DNA of 64,000 nucleotides from CAZUTO01 sp964623085 (GCA_964623085.1 CAZUTO010000006.1:20354-84353); one strand, 5' to 3'. Counted from the first letter of the stretch, positions 37,939-47,788 are shown. Notes: generated by a model not told the origin, from the sequence alone. Numbers and translations are program-made.

Positions 37939-38307
37939 GTGCAGCGTTTTTTCTTCCAACCCAAGCACCGCCTCCTAACTAAGCAAGACTTCAGTCAGGT
38001 TTTCGATCACTGTTCAGTGCGTATTGGGCGAGGCCCTATTCTGCTGCTTGCCTTGCCCAACAAATTGAACCACCCTAGGATCGGGCTAGTTTGCCGAAAA
38101 AAGTTTATTAAATCTGCGGTGGGTAGGAATCGATTTAAGCGCGTTGCGCGGGAGTGCTTTCGGCTTTCTCAACACGGTCTGCCTCCCCTTGATATTGTGG
38201 TACTGAATCGATCTGGCTCGGATACAATCAATAATGACCAACTGCAAAAACTGTTTGTCGACGCATTCGATGGGCTTGCCAAAAAAGCGGGGCGCATCAG
38301 TGAGTAA
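37939..38307 (+). CDS. rnpA: Ribonuclease P protein component
   Basis: A 122-residue basic protein that helps the RNase P RNA mature tRNA 5' ends. Signatures: HRLLTKQDFSQVF, RIGLVCRKKFIKSAVGRNRFKR (the RNR motif). The start is GTG at 37939 after a GAAAGA; its stop overlaps the yidD GTG start by 8 bases. Confidence 0.96.
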   Translation: MQRFFFQPKHRLLTKQDFSQVFDHCSVRIGRGPILLLALPNKLNHPRIGLVCRKKFIKSAVGRNRFKRVARECFRLSQHGLPPLDIVVLNRSGSDTINNDQLQKLFVDAFDGLAKKAGRISE

Positions 38308-38551
38308 GCTGGCTGTTTCGTTTATGCTGTTGGTTATCAAGGCATATCAATTTCTTATTAGCCCCTTACTCGGCAAGCGATGTAGGTTCCACCCTACATG
38401 TTCTGAATACTGCGCCCAAGCAATAACCAACAAAGGACTAGGAGCTGGGCTTTACCTAAGTATTCGAAGGCTCTTAAAATGCCACCCTTGGCATCCGGGT
38501 GGACTGGATCCAGTGCCTAAAAAAACCCACAACACCGCTTCTACTAACTAA
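38300..38551 (+). CDS. yidD: Membrane protein insertion efficiency factor YidD
   Basis: About 83 residues. The family core KAYQFLISPLLGKRCRFHPTCSEY and the three Cys, plus CHPWHPGGLDPVP at the end, are complete. The start is GTG at 38300 inside the end of rnpA. It lies between rnpA and yidC as usual and is thought to assist membrane protein insertion. Confidence 0.95.
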   Translation: MSKLAVSFMLLVIKAYQFLISPLLGKRCRFHPTCSEYCAQAITNKGLGAGLYLSIRRLLKCHPWHPGGLDPVPKKTHNTASTN

Positions 38552-38563
38552 CCGAAAACACAC

Positions 38564-40246
38564 ATGTTAAAAGATATCGATTGGATCAAGGCCTCACTGC
38601 TTGCGGGCATGGGAATATGCGTTCTGCTCCTTCTACGGGAGTGGGATAATTTTTCACCGCCAAATAGCATTGATTACCCTGCTGCAGAAGGCCAACAAGG
38701 TATCGAGCCGACGGTGATTTCGCTCGACGACGAAACGCCTTTTAGTTCTCCGGCTCAGCCGCTACAGGACGTGGAAACCGCACCCTTGCAAACACCACAA
38801 AATGTGGCGGCAGCAATTTCATCCAATACGATAAAAATAAAGACCGATGTGCTTGAGCTCGTTGTTGACCTTAATGGCGGTAACTTCATCCAAGCCGATC
38901 TTATAGAGTTCCATCAAGCACTAAATAACGACACGCCTTTTCGAATGCTGAGTCACTCAACGAGCCATACCTATGTTGCCAAAAGTGGATTGCTGCTAAA
39001 TCAGGGACAAGCCTTCTCCCCGCTTAGCCCCAACTATCAAGCAAGCGCTGAAAGCTTTGAGCTAGCGCCAGGACAAGATAAGCTTATCGTTGAGCTAGTG
39101 AGCCAGACCGCCGATTTTCAACTCGTAAAACGACTAACCTTAAAGCGCGGTGATTATCTAATCGATGTCGAGCATCAACTCCAAAACAAGACGAATCAAT
39201 CTTGGCAAGGCGCCCTCTTTGCACAGATAGATCGCGATGATTTGCGCCCGCCATCTAACACAGGCTTCGGCATGAAGCCTTACGTCGGTGCAGCAGTTAC
39301 CCAGCCAGATGATCGATATAATAAAATCGACTTTGACGATATGGATGAGCCGTTAAATCCATCCAGCGTCGACACAGGCTGGGTCGCCCTACTCCAGCAC
39401 TATTTTGTTTCCGCGTGGATTCCATCAAAGGATCAGTCTCTTAAATATGAGCTGGGCCAATACGCAGGCAAAAACCTTTACTACCTTGGCTTTACCCAAC
39501 CTGCTTTTGAGATACCTGCTGGCGGGCAAACGAACTTTGATGCTAGTTTTTACGTAGGACCAAAAGATCAATATCGCCTGCAAGAAATCTCGAATAACTT
39601 GGATCTGACCGTCGACTACGGATGGCTGTGGTGGGCAGCACAACCGCTCTACTGGGTATTGCAGAAAGTCCATAGCTTCACCGGCAACTGGGGCGTCGCC
39701 ATTATTCTACTAACTTGCTTAATCAAGCTTTTGTTCTTCCCTCTTTCGGCCGCGAGCTACAAGTCTATGGCTCGCATGCGCAAACTGACGCCCAAAATGC
39801 AGGCATTAAAAGAGCGTTATGGAGACGACCGTCAGACGCTGTCACAAGAAACCATGAAGCTTTATCAAAAGGAAAAAGTAAACCCGCTTGGCGGCTGCTT
39901 ACCGATTCTAATTCAAATGCCTATTTTTCTGGCGCTTTATTGGGTTCTCATCGAAGCTGTAGAGCTTCGCCATGCGCCTTTCATCGGCTGGATTCAAGAT
40001 CTTTCCGCCAAAGATCCTTGGTACTTACTGCCTATTCTTATGGGGTTAAGCATGATGGTACAAATGCGTCTAAACCCTGCTCCGCCCGACCCTATGCAAG
40101 CCAAGGTCATGCAGTTTATGCCGATCATGTTTGCTGTAATGATGGCGTTCTTTCCCGCTGGCTTGGTGTTGTATTGGACCGTAAATAACCTACTCTCTAT
40201 TACACAGCAATGGGTGATTACCCGACGTATAGAGGCTGGCGGTTAG
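38564..40246 (+). CDS. yidC: Membrane protein insertase YidC
   Basis: A 560-residue insertase. One N-terminal TM helix is followed by a large periplasmic beta-sandwich (about 60-350) and five C-terminal TM helices (about 360-550), with GNWGVAIILLTCLIKLLFFPLS and NPLGGCLPILIQMPIFLALYW split over two helices. It inserts small membrane proteins such as ATP synthase subunit c, encoded later in the window. Confidence 0.98.
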   Translation: MLKDIDWIKASLLAGMGICVLLLLREWDNFSPPNSIDYPAAEGQQGIEPTVISLDDETPFSSPAQPLQDVETAPLQTPQNVAAAISSNTIKIKTDVLELVVDLNGGNFIQADLIEFHQALNNDTPFRMLSHSTSHTYVAKSGLLLNQGQAFSPLSPNYQASAESFELAPGQDKLIVELVSQTADFQLVKRLTLKRGDYLIDVEHQLQNKTNQSWQGALFAQIDRDDLRPPSNTGFGMKPYVGAAVTQPDDRYNKIDFDDMDEPLNPSSVDTGWVALLQHYFVSAWIPSKDQSLKYELGQYAGKNLYYLGFTQPAFEIPAGGQTNFDASFYVGPKDQYRLQEISNNLDLTVDYGWLWWAAQPLYWVLQKVHSFTGNWGVAIILLTCLIKLLFFPLSAASYKSMARMRKLTPKMQALKERYGDDRQTLSQETMKLYQKEKVNPLGGCLPILIQMPIFLALYWVLIEAVELRHAPFIGWIQDLSAKDPWYLLPILMGLSMMVQMRLNPAPPDPMQAKVMQFMPIMFAVMMAFFPAGLVLYWTVNNLLSITQQWVITRRIEAGG

Positions 40247-40298
40247 GTTTTCTAGCGCCTTTTCCCTTTATTAAAGGTGGTTTAGAGGTGATTTTAAG

Positions 40299-41657
40299 GT
40301 GAGCAACTCAAACCAAGATACCATCGCCGCTATTGCCACAGCCCCTGGCAAAGGCGGCATCGGTATCGTGCGATTATCAGGGCCCCTTGCTCTTTCTATT
40401 GCTGGTGAGGTTTGCCAAAAACCCTTAGTTGCCAATCGTGCTTGCTTCCGAAAATTCTCGTTTGATCAGACACAGATCGATGAAGGCATAGCGATTTACT
40501 TTCCTGGGCCGCACTCCTTTACCGGCGAAGATGTCGTGGAGCTGCAAGCACACGGTGGCCCTGTGATTCTAAAAGTCCTGACCGAAGCCTGCATCAGCCT
40601 TGGTGCCCGAGCTGCTCGGGCCGGAGAGTTTTCCGAGCGCGCTTTCCTCAATGATCGTATGGACCTTACCCAAGCAGAAGCCATTGCTGATTTGATCAAT
40701 GCGGGCACAAAAGCAGCCGCGCGAGCGGCTGTGCGCTCTTTAGATGGCGAGTTCTCAAAACATATCAACAAACTTCAACTGCAGCTCACCGAATTACGTG
40801 TTTTTGTGGAAGCTGCTATCGACTTTCCAGAAGAAGAAATTGATTTCCTGCTAGACGATGAGCTTCAAGCGCGTATAGCCGACTTAGAGAATCTCTTATC
40901 AACTACGATTCGCGATGCCAAGCGCGGCGCAATGATCAACGAAGGTGCAAAAATTGCCATCGTCGGCCGACCCAACGCTGGGAAATCCAGTTTGATCAAT
41001 CGATTAACCCAACGCGATGTCGCTATTGTCACCGAGATTGCTGGCACCACGCGAGATAGTATTGAACAACGTATAGAAATCGGCGGAGCGCCTATCACCC
41101 TAGTTGATACCGCTGGCCTAAATGACTCGCCAGACCAAGTAGAGAAATTAGGCATTGATCGTTCCAAATTACATGCCGAAGAATCCGACATGCTATTGGT
41201 GCTCTTTGATAGTCATGCGTCCAAACTCGAATCGCCGGAACAACTATTGGGGCAATACGCCAAGATCATATCGACCGATAAACCAACCCTATACGTTGCC
41301 AACAAGATAGACCTTAGTGGTCTTAAGCCCGGCGTTCAGAAAGAAAGCTCAAACGTTATTGGTGTTTCTGCCAATACCGGTTCTGGCATCGATGCGCTTT
41401 TTCAATCCATCGAAAACCAGTTAGATTTAGGTAGCGGAGAGCCTGCCTTTAGCGCTCGTTCTCGACACATCATCTCTTTGAAGCGCGCTTCTGGCGCTTT
41501 GCAAGAAGCCGTTTCCAATTTCAAAGCACAAAATAGTGGCGAACTTTTTGCAGAAGATCTTAGAGCAGTCCAGCTGACCCTCTCTGAAATAACGGGAAAC
41601 CTATCCGCAGATGATCTTTTAGGCGAAATATTTTCTGGATTTTGTATAGGAAAGTAA
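40299..41657 (+). CDS. mnmE: tRNA modification GTPase MnmE
   Basis: A 452-residue GTPase that works with MnmG to add cmnm5 at U34 of tRNAs. The N-terminal tetrahydrofolate domain (TIAAIATAPGKGGIGIVRLSG) is followed by helices and the G domain with GRPNAGKSSLIN (G1), DTAGLND (G3) and NKID (G4). The C-terminus has the catalytic Cys in FCIGK. The start is GTG with GAGGTG 8 bases upstream. Confidence 0.98.
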   Translation: MSNSNQDTIAAIATAPGKGGIGIVRLSGPLALSIAGEVCQKPLVANRACFRKFSFDQTQIDEGIAIYFPGPHSFTGEDVVELQAHGGPVILKVLTEACISLGARAARAGEFSERAFLNDRMDLTQAEAIADLINAGTKAAARAAVRSLDGEFSKHINKLQLQLTELRVFVEAAIDFPEEEIDFLLDDELQARIADLENLLSTTIRDAKRGAMINEGAKIAIVGRPNAGKSSLINRLTQRDVAIVTEIAGTTRDSIEQRIEIGGAPITLVDTAGLNDSPDQVEKLGIDRSKLHAEESDMLLVLFDSHASKLESPEQLLGQYAKIISTDKPTLYVANKIDLSGLKPGVQKESSNVIGVSANTGSGIDALFQSIENQLDLGSGEPAFSARSRHIISLKRASGALQEAVSNFKAQNSGELFAEDLRAVQLTLSEITGNLSADDLLGEIFSGFCIGK

Positions 41658-42092
41658 ATACTTACTATCGATGTTATTCCATAAAGTATAGGGTTTTTTA
41701 TAATTATCGAAGAGGTATACAACAACAAATCTCTATCTACTACCAAGGTTATCTACATCTATTTTTTTAATATCAATCTGTGCATTACATATAGCACTGC
41801 GTATGGGTAAGGCTTGAATAGACCGGTATAAAATTTATTGGCAAGAAGATATCCAACTTCAATTAACTATCTCTGATCAGTTTAAGGAGGGTATTGCTCA
41901 CATGATTTAGTTTCCGCCAAAGCCTTTATTTCTGTGGCTAAAATTGGGTTATCCACATTTTTTATGTTCCTTAGTAGTAACAACATCAATACTATTCTTT
42001 ATCTAATATATAAAATAACTATCTAATTTAGTTAGATTTTTTTTAAATCAAAACATATACTGCGCCACCCTTTTAAGTGATTGAATAGCGTT
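41658..42092. other. oriC: mnmE-mnmG intergenic region, candidate oriC (E. coli/Vibrio-type position)
   Basis: About 430 very AT-rich bases with a perfect DnaA box TTATCCACA (41949-41957) and three 1-mismatch relatives: TTATCTACA (41749-41757), TAATGCACA on the minus strand (41779-41787) and TTAGCCACA on the minus strand (41933-41941). A long AT stretch (about 41961-42060), with two ATCTAAT repeats, lies between the boxes and mnmG. That matches the E. coli layout, where the unwinding element is on the mnmG side. No gene or RNA was recognised. Confidence 0.6.
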
Positions 42093-43976
42093 GTGGCGAC
42101 CAAGAATTATGATGTGATTGTGATCGGTGGAGGACATGCCGGAACAGAAGCGGCCCTAGCTTCCGCCCGCATGGGTTGTAATACGCTGCTGTTGACTCAC
42201 AACATCGACACGCTTGGCCAAATGAGCTGTAACCCCGCTATCGGTGGCATTGGCAAAAGCCACCTAGTCAAAGAAGTTGATGCCTTGGGTGGCGTCATGG
42301 CGCTAGCGGCTGACAAAGCAGGTATTCAATTTCGTGTTCTCAATTCCCGAAAAGGCCCGGCTGTAAGAGCGACGCGGGCACAGGCGGATCGAGCGCTTTA
42401 TCGTTCTGCGGTTAAATCCGCTCTAGAGAGCCAAGAAAATCTCGATATCTTTCAGCAAGCGGCCGAAGATCTGGTGGTAGAAAACGAGCAGGTTAGGGGG
42501 GTTGTCACCCAAATGGGCTTGCGATTTGATGCTCCAGCTGTCGTTTTATCGACGGGCACATTTCTTGGTGGAAAAATTCATATTGGTTTAGAAAATAGCT
42601 CTGGCGGCAGAGCAGGTGATCCTCCCTCCATCGCCCTTGCTCATAGATTACGTGAGTTACCATTTCGCGTGGACCGGTTGAAAACGGGAACGCCACCAAG
42701 AATTGATAGACGATCAGTAGACTTTTCGGCTTTGCAAGAGCAGTGGGGCGATCCCGTTACACCCGTAATGTCATATCTAGGAGAGGCACAAGATCATCCA
42801 GAGCAAGTTTGCTGTTGGATTACCCATACCAACGAAACAACCCATGAACATATTCGTTCGGGTATGGATCGATCGCCCATGTTTACCGGAGAGATCGAAG
42901 GGGTCGGTCCACGCTACTGCCCATCCATTGAAGATAAAGTGGTTCGATTTTCTGACAAAACTAGCCATCAGATTTTTATAGAGCCAGAAGGACTAACAAC
43001 TAATGAGCTCTACCCGAACGGGATATCGACCAGCCTGCCATATGATGTTCAGGAGGCGCTCGTTCATTCAATCAAGGGTTTTGAAAAGGCGCATATCACT
43101 CGGCCGGGCTATGCCATAGAGTATGATTTTTTTGATCCACGCGATTTGAAAACAAATCTAGAAACCAAGTGCATAAGCGGGCTGTATTTTGCTGGGCAGA
43201 TTAACGGCACCACTGGTTATGAAGAAGCAGCAGCGCAAGGCCTCTTGGCAGGAATAAATGCAGGCCTTCAAGTTCAAGGGAAGGAACCTTGGTGCCCCTC
43301 TCGGGATCAAGCCTATATCGGTGTTTTGGTCGATGATCTGGTTACCATGGGTACCAAGGAACCCTATCGTATGTTTACCAGTCGCGCAGAATACCGCTTG
43401 ATGCTTCGGGAAGACAATGCAGATATTCGTTTGACTGAACAGGGTCGCGAACGAGGCCTGGTAGATGATAATCGCTGGAGAGTGTTCCAAGAAAAGATAG
43501 AAACCGCAGAGCGAGAAACACAACGCCTAAAAAACAGCTGGGTTCAACCAGGTAGTCCTGAAGCCAGAAGACTCAACACTAAAGTCCCTAGCCCGATAAC
43601 TCGCGAATATAGTTTATTTGAATTGTTGAAGCGGCCAGAACTACGTTATCCAGATATTGCTGAGATAGCAGGGCAGGGAATTGATCACCCTGGCGCTACG
43701 GAACAGGTAGAAATCAGCGCAAAATATGCAGGCTATATTGATCGACAAAAAGACGATATAGAACGGTTGCGCCGCCTTGAACATACTGCAATACCTGACG
43801 ATTTTGGTTATGCGGATGTGAAAGGTCTTTCTAATGAGGCGGTACAAAAATTATCCGAAGTGATGCCTCAAACTGTTGCGCAGGCATCGCGCGTGCCTGG
43901 TGTGACACCAGCGGCGATCTCTTTGCTGCTAATCTATTTGAAAAAGCACGGTCACCGCCAAAAGCTGGCGCAATGA
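42093..43976 (+). CDS. mnmG: tRNA uridine-5-carboxymethylaminomethyl modification enzyme MnmG
   Basis: About 627 residues, the FAD partner of MnmE. Signatures: YDVIVIGGGHAGTEAALASARMG-type FAD site, QMSCNPAIGGIGKSHL, TGTFLGGKIHIG, and GINGTTGYEEAAAQGL-type second motif. I chose GTG at 42093 (MATKNYDV); a TTG at 42081 is possible. It overlaps rsmG by 4 bases (ATGA). Formerly gidA. Confidence 0.97.
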   Translation: MATKNYDVIVIGGGHAGTEAALASARMGCNTLLLTHNIDTLGQMSCNPAIGGIGKSHLVKEVDALGGVMALAADKAGIQFRVLNSRKGPAVRATRAQADRALYRSAVKSALESQENLDIFQQAAEDLVVENEQVRGVVTQMGLRFDAPAVVLSTGTFLGGKIHIGLENSSGGRAGDPPSIALAHRLRELPFRVDRLKTGTPPRIDRRSVDFSALQEQWGDPVTPVMSYLGEAQDHPEQVCCWITHTNETTHEHIRSGMDRSPMFTGEIEGVGPRYCPSIEDKVVRFSDKTSHQIFIEPEGLTTNELYPNGISTSLPYDVQEALVHSIKGFEKAHITRPGYAIEYDFFDPRDLKTNLETKCISGLYFAGQINGTTGYEEAAAQGLLAGINAGLQVQGKEPWCPSRDQAYIGVLVDDLVTMGTKEPYRMFTSRAEYRLMLREDNADIRLTEQGRERGLVDDNRWRVFQEKIETAERETQRLKNSWVQPGSPEARRLNTKVPSPITREYSLFELLKRPELRYPDIAEIAGQGIDHPGATEQVEISAKYAGYIDRQKDDIERLRRLEHTAIPDDFGYADVKGLSNEAVQKLSEVMPQTVAQASRVPGVTPAAISLLLIYLKKHGHRQKLAQ

Positions 43977-44620
43977 CAGCCTTTAGTGCCCGACCCCAGC
44001 TAGAGCAAGGTGCGGCGGAATTAGGTATACCGCTTGATGAAGATAAGCTAGACCAGCTTTGTAAGTATCTTCAGCTTCTTAAGAAGTGGAACCAAGCCTA
44101 TAATTTAACTGCAGTGCGAGAAGAACGAGAGATGGTGCCACTTCATCTGCTCGATAGCATGACCATTCTTCCTTATATGCGCGGGCAAAATTTTATTGAT
44201 GTAGGTGCTGGGGCAGGGCTGCCAGGGATTGTCTTGGCGATATGTCAACCAAAGTGGAGTCTGACCTTGCTAGACAGCAACGGTAAAAAGACACGCTTTA
44301 TGGAACAAGTGAAGGCAGAGTTGGAGATTGGCAACATTCAGGTTGTTCAGTCACGCGCGCAGGATTACCAGCCTAACCAAAAATTTGATGGCGTAATTAG
44401 TCGCGCTTTTGCCAGCCTCAAAGATATGACTGATAATGCAGTTCACTTAGTAGCGGCGAATGGCCGTTTCTGGGCAATGAAAGGTCAGCATCCTCAGAAA
44501 GAAATTGAGGAGCTGCATTCAACATATAGATTAGAAAGTTGCCAGTCTCTCCGTATTCCAGAAATAACCGCGGAGCGCCATCTTATTGAACTAAGTCTGT
44601 CTCGAGAAAACGTTGACTAG
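43973..44620 (+). CDS. rsmG: 16S rRNA (guanine527-N7)-methyltransferase
   Basis: A 215-residue SAM-dependent enzyme. Motifs: YLQLLKKWNQAYNLTAVR, HLLDSM, DVGAGAGLPGIVLA (SAM site), LLDSNGKKTRFM and VISRAFASLKDM. It overlaps mnmG upstream and parA downstream (8 bases), so the four genes mnmG-rsmG-parA-parB are probably one operon. Formerly gidB. Confidence 0.97.
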   Translation: MTAFSARPQLEQGAAELGIPLDEDKLDQLCKYLQLLKKWNQAYNLTAVREEREMVPLHLLDSMTILPYMRGQNFIDVGAGAGLPGIVLAICQPKWSLTLLDSNGKKTRFMEQVKAELEIGNIQVVQSRAQDYQPNQKFDGVISRAFASLKDMTDNAVHLVAANGRFWAMKGQHPQKEIEELHSTYRLESCQSLRIPEITAERHLIELSLSRENVD

Positions 44621-45404
44621 AATATTTTCCATAGCAAACCAAAAAGGCGGTGTGGGTAAAACGACCACAGCGCTCAATCTTTCAGCATCGCTAGCTGCAA
44701 GCTATAAAAAGGTATTATTGGTTGATCTTGATCCTCAAGGGAATGCCACAATGGGCAGTGGCATCGACAAAGAGTCGCTGCGAGTCAGCTCACTTGAAGT
44801 ATTGCTCAACGAAAAAGAAATCCATGAAGTGCTGCAACGCAGCGAAAGCGGTGGTTACGATCTTTTGCCATCCAATAGTGATCTCACAGCGGCGGAAGTA
44901 GAGCTACTCAATGAGCTTATGCGCGAGCAGCGGCTACGGCATGCGCTTCTAAAGGTCAAACACAACTACGACTACATCGTGATCGATTGTCCGCCATCGC
45001 TCAATATGTTGACGCTTAATGCATTGGTCGCCTCTAATGGCGTGATTATCCCAGTTCAGTGCGAGTACTTCTCGTTAGAAGGCCTTTCTGGGTTAGTTGA
45101 TACGATTAACAAAGTGTCCTCTGTTGCTAATAAAGAGCTGCAAATCGAAGGGATTGTTCGCACCATGTATGATCCCAGAAATATGCTGACAAGCGATGTA
45201 AGTGATCAGCTCAAGTCTTATTTTGGCGATAAACTATATCGCACAGTGATACCTAGAAATGTGCGTCTGGCCGAAGCACCGAGCTATGGGGAGCCGGTAT
45301 TGAAATATGATAAAAACTCTAAAGGCGCAATTGCCTACTTGGGCTTAGCGGGAGAGATTATCCGCAAGCATCGTGCTGAAAAACAGGCAAACAAGGGAAG
45401 CTAA
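44613..45404 (+). CDS. parA: Chromosome partitioning ATPase ParA (Soj)
   Basis: A 263-residue deviant Walker A ATPase: FSIANQKGGVGKTTTALNLS, then VIDCPPSLNMLTLNAL and PVQCEYFSLEGLSGL. It moves ParB-parS complexes over the nucleoid. The start is TTG at 44613 inside the end of rsmG. The parB start shares its last base, and its parS targets lie 11 kb away in recF. Confidence 0.97.
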   Translation: MTRIFSIANQKGGVGKTTTALNLSASLAASYKKVLLVDLDPQGNATMGSGIDKESLRVSSLEVLLNEKEIHEVLQRSESGGYDLLPSNSDLTAAEVELLNELMREQRLRHALLKVKHNYDYIVIDCPPSLNMLTLNALVASNGVIIPVQCEYFSLEGLSGLVDTINKVSSVANKELQIEGIVRTMYDPRNMLTSDVSDQLKSYFGDKLYRTVIPRNVRLAEAPSYGEPVLKYDKNSKGAIAYLGLAGEIIRKHRAEKQANKGS

Positions 45405-46306
45405 TGGCTACGAAGAAGAGAAGGTTGGGCAGAGGGTTAGATAGTCTTCTAAGTGCAAACGAAGAGCTTCAGGAACCCGCCCAAACTAGCGAGCCTCAGT
45501 CACCGGGAGAAACAGAGCCCCGCGGCGAAACGCTGGCGTCTGTGCCTATCGATATGATCGAGCGTGGCCGCTATCAGCCACGACGAGTGATTGATGATGC
45601 GAGCATAGAAGAATTAGCAGATTCGATCCGGCAACAAGGCTTGATGCAGCCAATCGTTCTGCGGCCTCTCGCCGGCGAAAATCGTTACGAGATCATAGCG
45701 GGTGAGCGGCGCTGGCGAGCCTGCCAAAAAGTGGGTCTAAGTGATATTCCAGCGATCATCAAAGATATTCCCGATGACGCCGCTATTGCTATGGCGATTA
45801 TCGAAAATATCCAGCGCGAAAACCTCAACCCAATGGAAGAAGCGCTAGCTTTACAGCGCCTAAAGGAAGAATTTAACCTCACTCATGATGATGTCGCCAA
45901 AGCGGTAGGAAAATCGCGCAGTGCGGTCACCAACCTTATGCGCCTTTCCAGCTTACAAGAGCCTGTTCGGGTGCTGTTGGAGAACGGTGACTTAGAGATG
46001 GGTCATGCCCGCGCCCTGCTAACGCTTACTGATATGGCGCAGGTGCGCGCAGCGCGCGAGGTCGTCGAAAAAGAGCTAACGGTCCGCCAAGCGGAAGCGT
46101 TAGTAAAAACACTGCAGTCAGAGCCGGCAACGAAGGCGCCGAAAAAGAAAGCGAAAAGTGCAGACATCAAATCCTTAGAGAACGACCTTTCCGAAAAGCT
46201 CGGTACGTCCGTTTCTATCGATGAGGGTCGGGGTGGTAAAGGCAAGCTAGTTATCAACTACGCGTCACATGACATCCTCGAAGGAATCTTAAAACACATT
46301 AAGTAA
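45404..46306 (+). CDS. parB: Chromosome partitioning protein ParB (Spo0J)
   Basis: A 300-residue CTPase/DNA-binding protein. KKRRLGRGLDSLL at the N-terminus binds ParA; the CTP-binding region has RYQPRRVIDD and ENRYEIIAGERRWRA; the helix-turn-helix is VAKAVGKSRSAVTNLMRL; the C-terminal dimer domain ends KGKLVINYASHDILEGIL. It should bind the two parS sites in recF. Confidence 0.97.
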   Translation: MATKKRRLGRGLDSLLSANEELQEPAQTSEPQSPGETEPRGETLASVPIDMIERGRYQPRRVIDDASIEELADSIRQQGLMQPIVLRPLAGENRYEIIAGERRWRACQKVGLSDIPAIIKDIPDDAAIAMAIIENIQRENLNPMEEALALQRLKEEFNLTHDDVAKAVGKSRSAVTNLMRLSSLQEPVRVLLENGDLEMGHARALLTLTDMAQVRAAREVVEKELTVRQAEALVKTLQSEPATKAPKKKAKSADIKSLENDLSEKLGTSVSIDEGRGGKGKLVINYASHDILEGILKHIK

Positions 46307-46425
46307 CGCTTGTTTTTTGCCCGCTGTTTTTTTGAGGAGATAGAGTGCTGAGCTAAGAGTTTAAAAAGTTTCGGCAAATCAAAATGTTGAAGAAACAACA
46401 AGGGCGATGGCCGATGCAGCAAGGC

Positions 46426-46454
46426 TTGAGTATGTAGATAGGTGCCACTATAAT
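46426..46454 (+). promoter_or_regulatory. Likely promoter of the atp operon
   Basis: TTGAGT (46426-46431) and a perfect TATAAT (46449-46454) with a 17-base spacer, 28 bases before the atpI GTG. Sequence inference. Confidence 0.65.
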
Positions 46455-46482
46455 CCGCCCCCCGCAAAGCAGGTCAGTTTAA

Positions 46483-46884
46483 GTGTCAGTTGCCGATTTC
46501 TTCAAATATGTCGGATCGCAACTAATGGCCGCACTGGTTCTCTGCGTTGCGGGATTCGGAATTGGTGGCCAAGATGGCGCGATTTCTTCGGCGCTAGGTA
46601 GTGTTATAGCCATACTTCCGAACCTGTATTTCACTCTTCAGGCTTTTCGATATAAGGCCAGTGAAGATCCGGTTAGAGCGCTAGGCGCACTATATCGAGG
46701 AGAAGCAGGTAAATTTATATTAGTAGCTGTAATCTGTGCGCTCGTGTTTAAGTTCGTCGACGTGCAAGCACCGTTACTACTATTTATATCGCTGTTCGTC
46801 ATGTTAGTGACACAGCCCATAATTTGTGTGCTTATCCTGCCAAAGGCTCGTGAACTGGCAGAAGCAAAAGAAGAGAATGATTGA
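46483..46884 (+). CDS. atpI: ATP synthase protein I
   Basis: A 133-residue, four-helix membrane protein of the AtpI family, at the head of the operon. It helps c-ring assembly and is not part of the finished enzyme. AISSALGSVIAILPNLYFTLQAFRY and the C-terminal TQPIICVLILPKA are typical. The start is GTG. Confidence 0.9.
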   Translation: MSVADFFKYVGSQLMAALVLCVAGFGIGGQDGAISSALGSVIAILPNLYFTLQAFRYKASEDPVRALGALYRGEAGKFILVAVICALVFKFVDVQAPLLLFISLFVMLVTQPIICVLILPKARELAEAKEEND

Positions 46885-46894
46885 GACAGGTTGA

Positions 46895-47788
46895 ATGGCC
46901 GGCGAATCGCAGACTACGACAGAATATATTCAGCATCACCTTCAAAATCTGGCTTACGGAAAGCTGCCTGCTGGCTATGAGCGCCACAGTGCTGACGGCA
47001 GCCACCACACCTTAGAACAAGACACCTGGACTTGGGCACATGGCTCAGAAGAAGCAGCGGCCATGGGCTTCAATGCGTTTCACGTTGATAGCCTGGCCTG
47101 GTCGTTTGGCTTGGGCTTGGTTTTCTGCTTGCTGTTCAGAGCCGTTGCGAAAAAAGCGACACCTGGCATTCCGACCGGCCTGCAAAATTTCATAGAGATA
47201 GTCGTTGAGTTTGTCGATGGCAACGTAAAGGACATGTTCCATTATAAGAACCCACTGGTTGCGCCCTTGGCGTTGACGGTTTTTGTTTGGGTGTTTCTGA
47301 TGAACTTGATGGACCTTATTCCGGTAGATCTCGTGCCAGAAATTATGAAGCTGTTCGGTGTCGAGTATCACAAAATCGTTCCTTCTACTGATCCGAATAT
47401 CACCTTGGGTATGGCGCTGGGCATTTTCGTTCTGATGATTTTCTACTCGATCAAAATGAAAGGTGCCGTCGGTTTCACTAAGGAATTGACGATGCATCCC
47501 TTTAACCACTGGGGATTTATTCCGGTCAATTTGTTCATGGAATTAGTTGGCTTGCTAGCAAAGCCCTTCTCGCTCGGCTTGCGATTGTTCGGAAACATGT
47601 ATGCAGGCGAGATGATCTTTATTCTTATTTCTGTCATGTATACCGCTGGCTGGGTTTTTGGCTTGTTTGGCGGTGTGCTGCAGTTAGGCTGGGCGATTTT
47701 CCACATTCTGGTAATCATCCTGCAGGCATTTATTTTTATGGTTTTGACCGTTGTGTACCTATCTATGGCACACGATGATGGTCACTAA
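46895..47788 (+). CDS. atpB: F0F1 ATP synthase subunit a
   Basis: A 297-residue stator channel protein. The essential Arg lies in the helix AKPFSLGLRLFGNMYAGE. A long N-terminal periplasmic part and the PLALTVFVWVFLMNLMDLIPVD segment are typical of gammaproteobacteria. It forms the proton half-channels with subunit c. Confidence 0.98.
   Translation: MAGESQTTTEYIQHHLQNLAYGKLPAGYERHSADGSHHTLEQDTWTWAHGSEEAAAMGFNAFHVDSLAWSFGLGLVFCLLFRAVAKKATPGIPTGLQNFIEIVVEFVDGNVKDMFHYKNPLVAPLALTVFVWVFLMNLMDLIPVDLVPEIMKLFGVEYHKIVPSTDPNITLGMALGIFVLMIFYSIKMKGAVGFTKELTMHPFNHWGFIPVNLFMELVGLLAKPFSLGLRLFGNMYAGEMIFILISVMYTAGWVFGLFGGVLQLGWAIFHILVIILQAFIFMVLTVVYLSMAHDDGH

Noticed and set aside
41884..41910. Strong AAGGAGG followed by ATG ATT TAG in the mnmE-mnmG gap
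   Set aside because: The frame is only two codons long; the purine stretch is probably chance in AT-rich DNA or part of the origin.
42021..42044. Hairpin ATCTAA/TTAGAT followed by a run of Ts before mnmG
   Set aside because: The stem is almost only A-T and weak. It fits an unwinding element as well as a terminator, so I did not call it a terminator.
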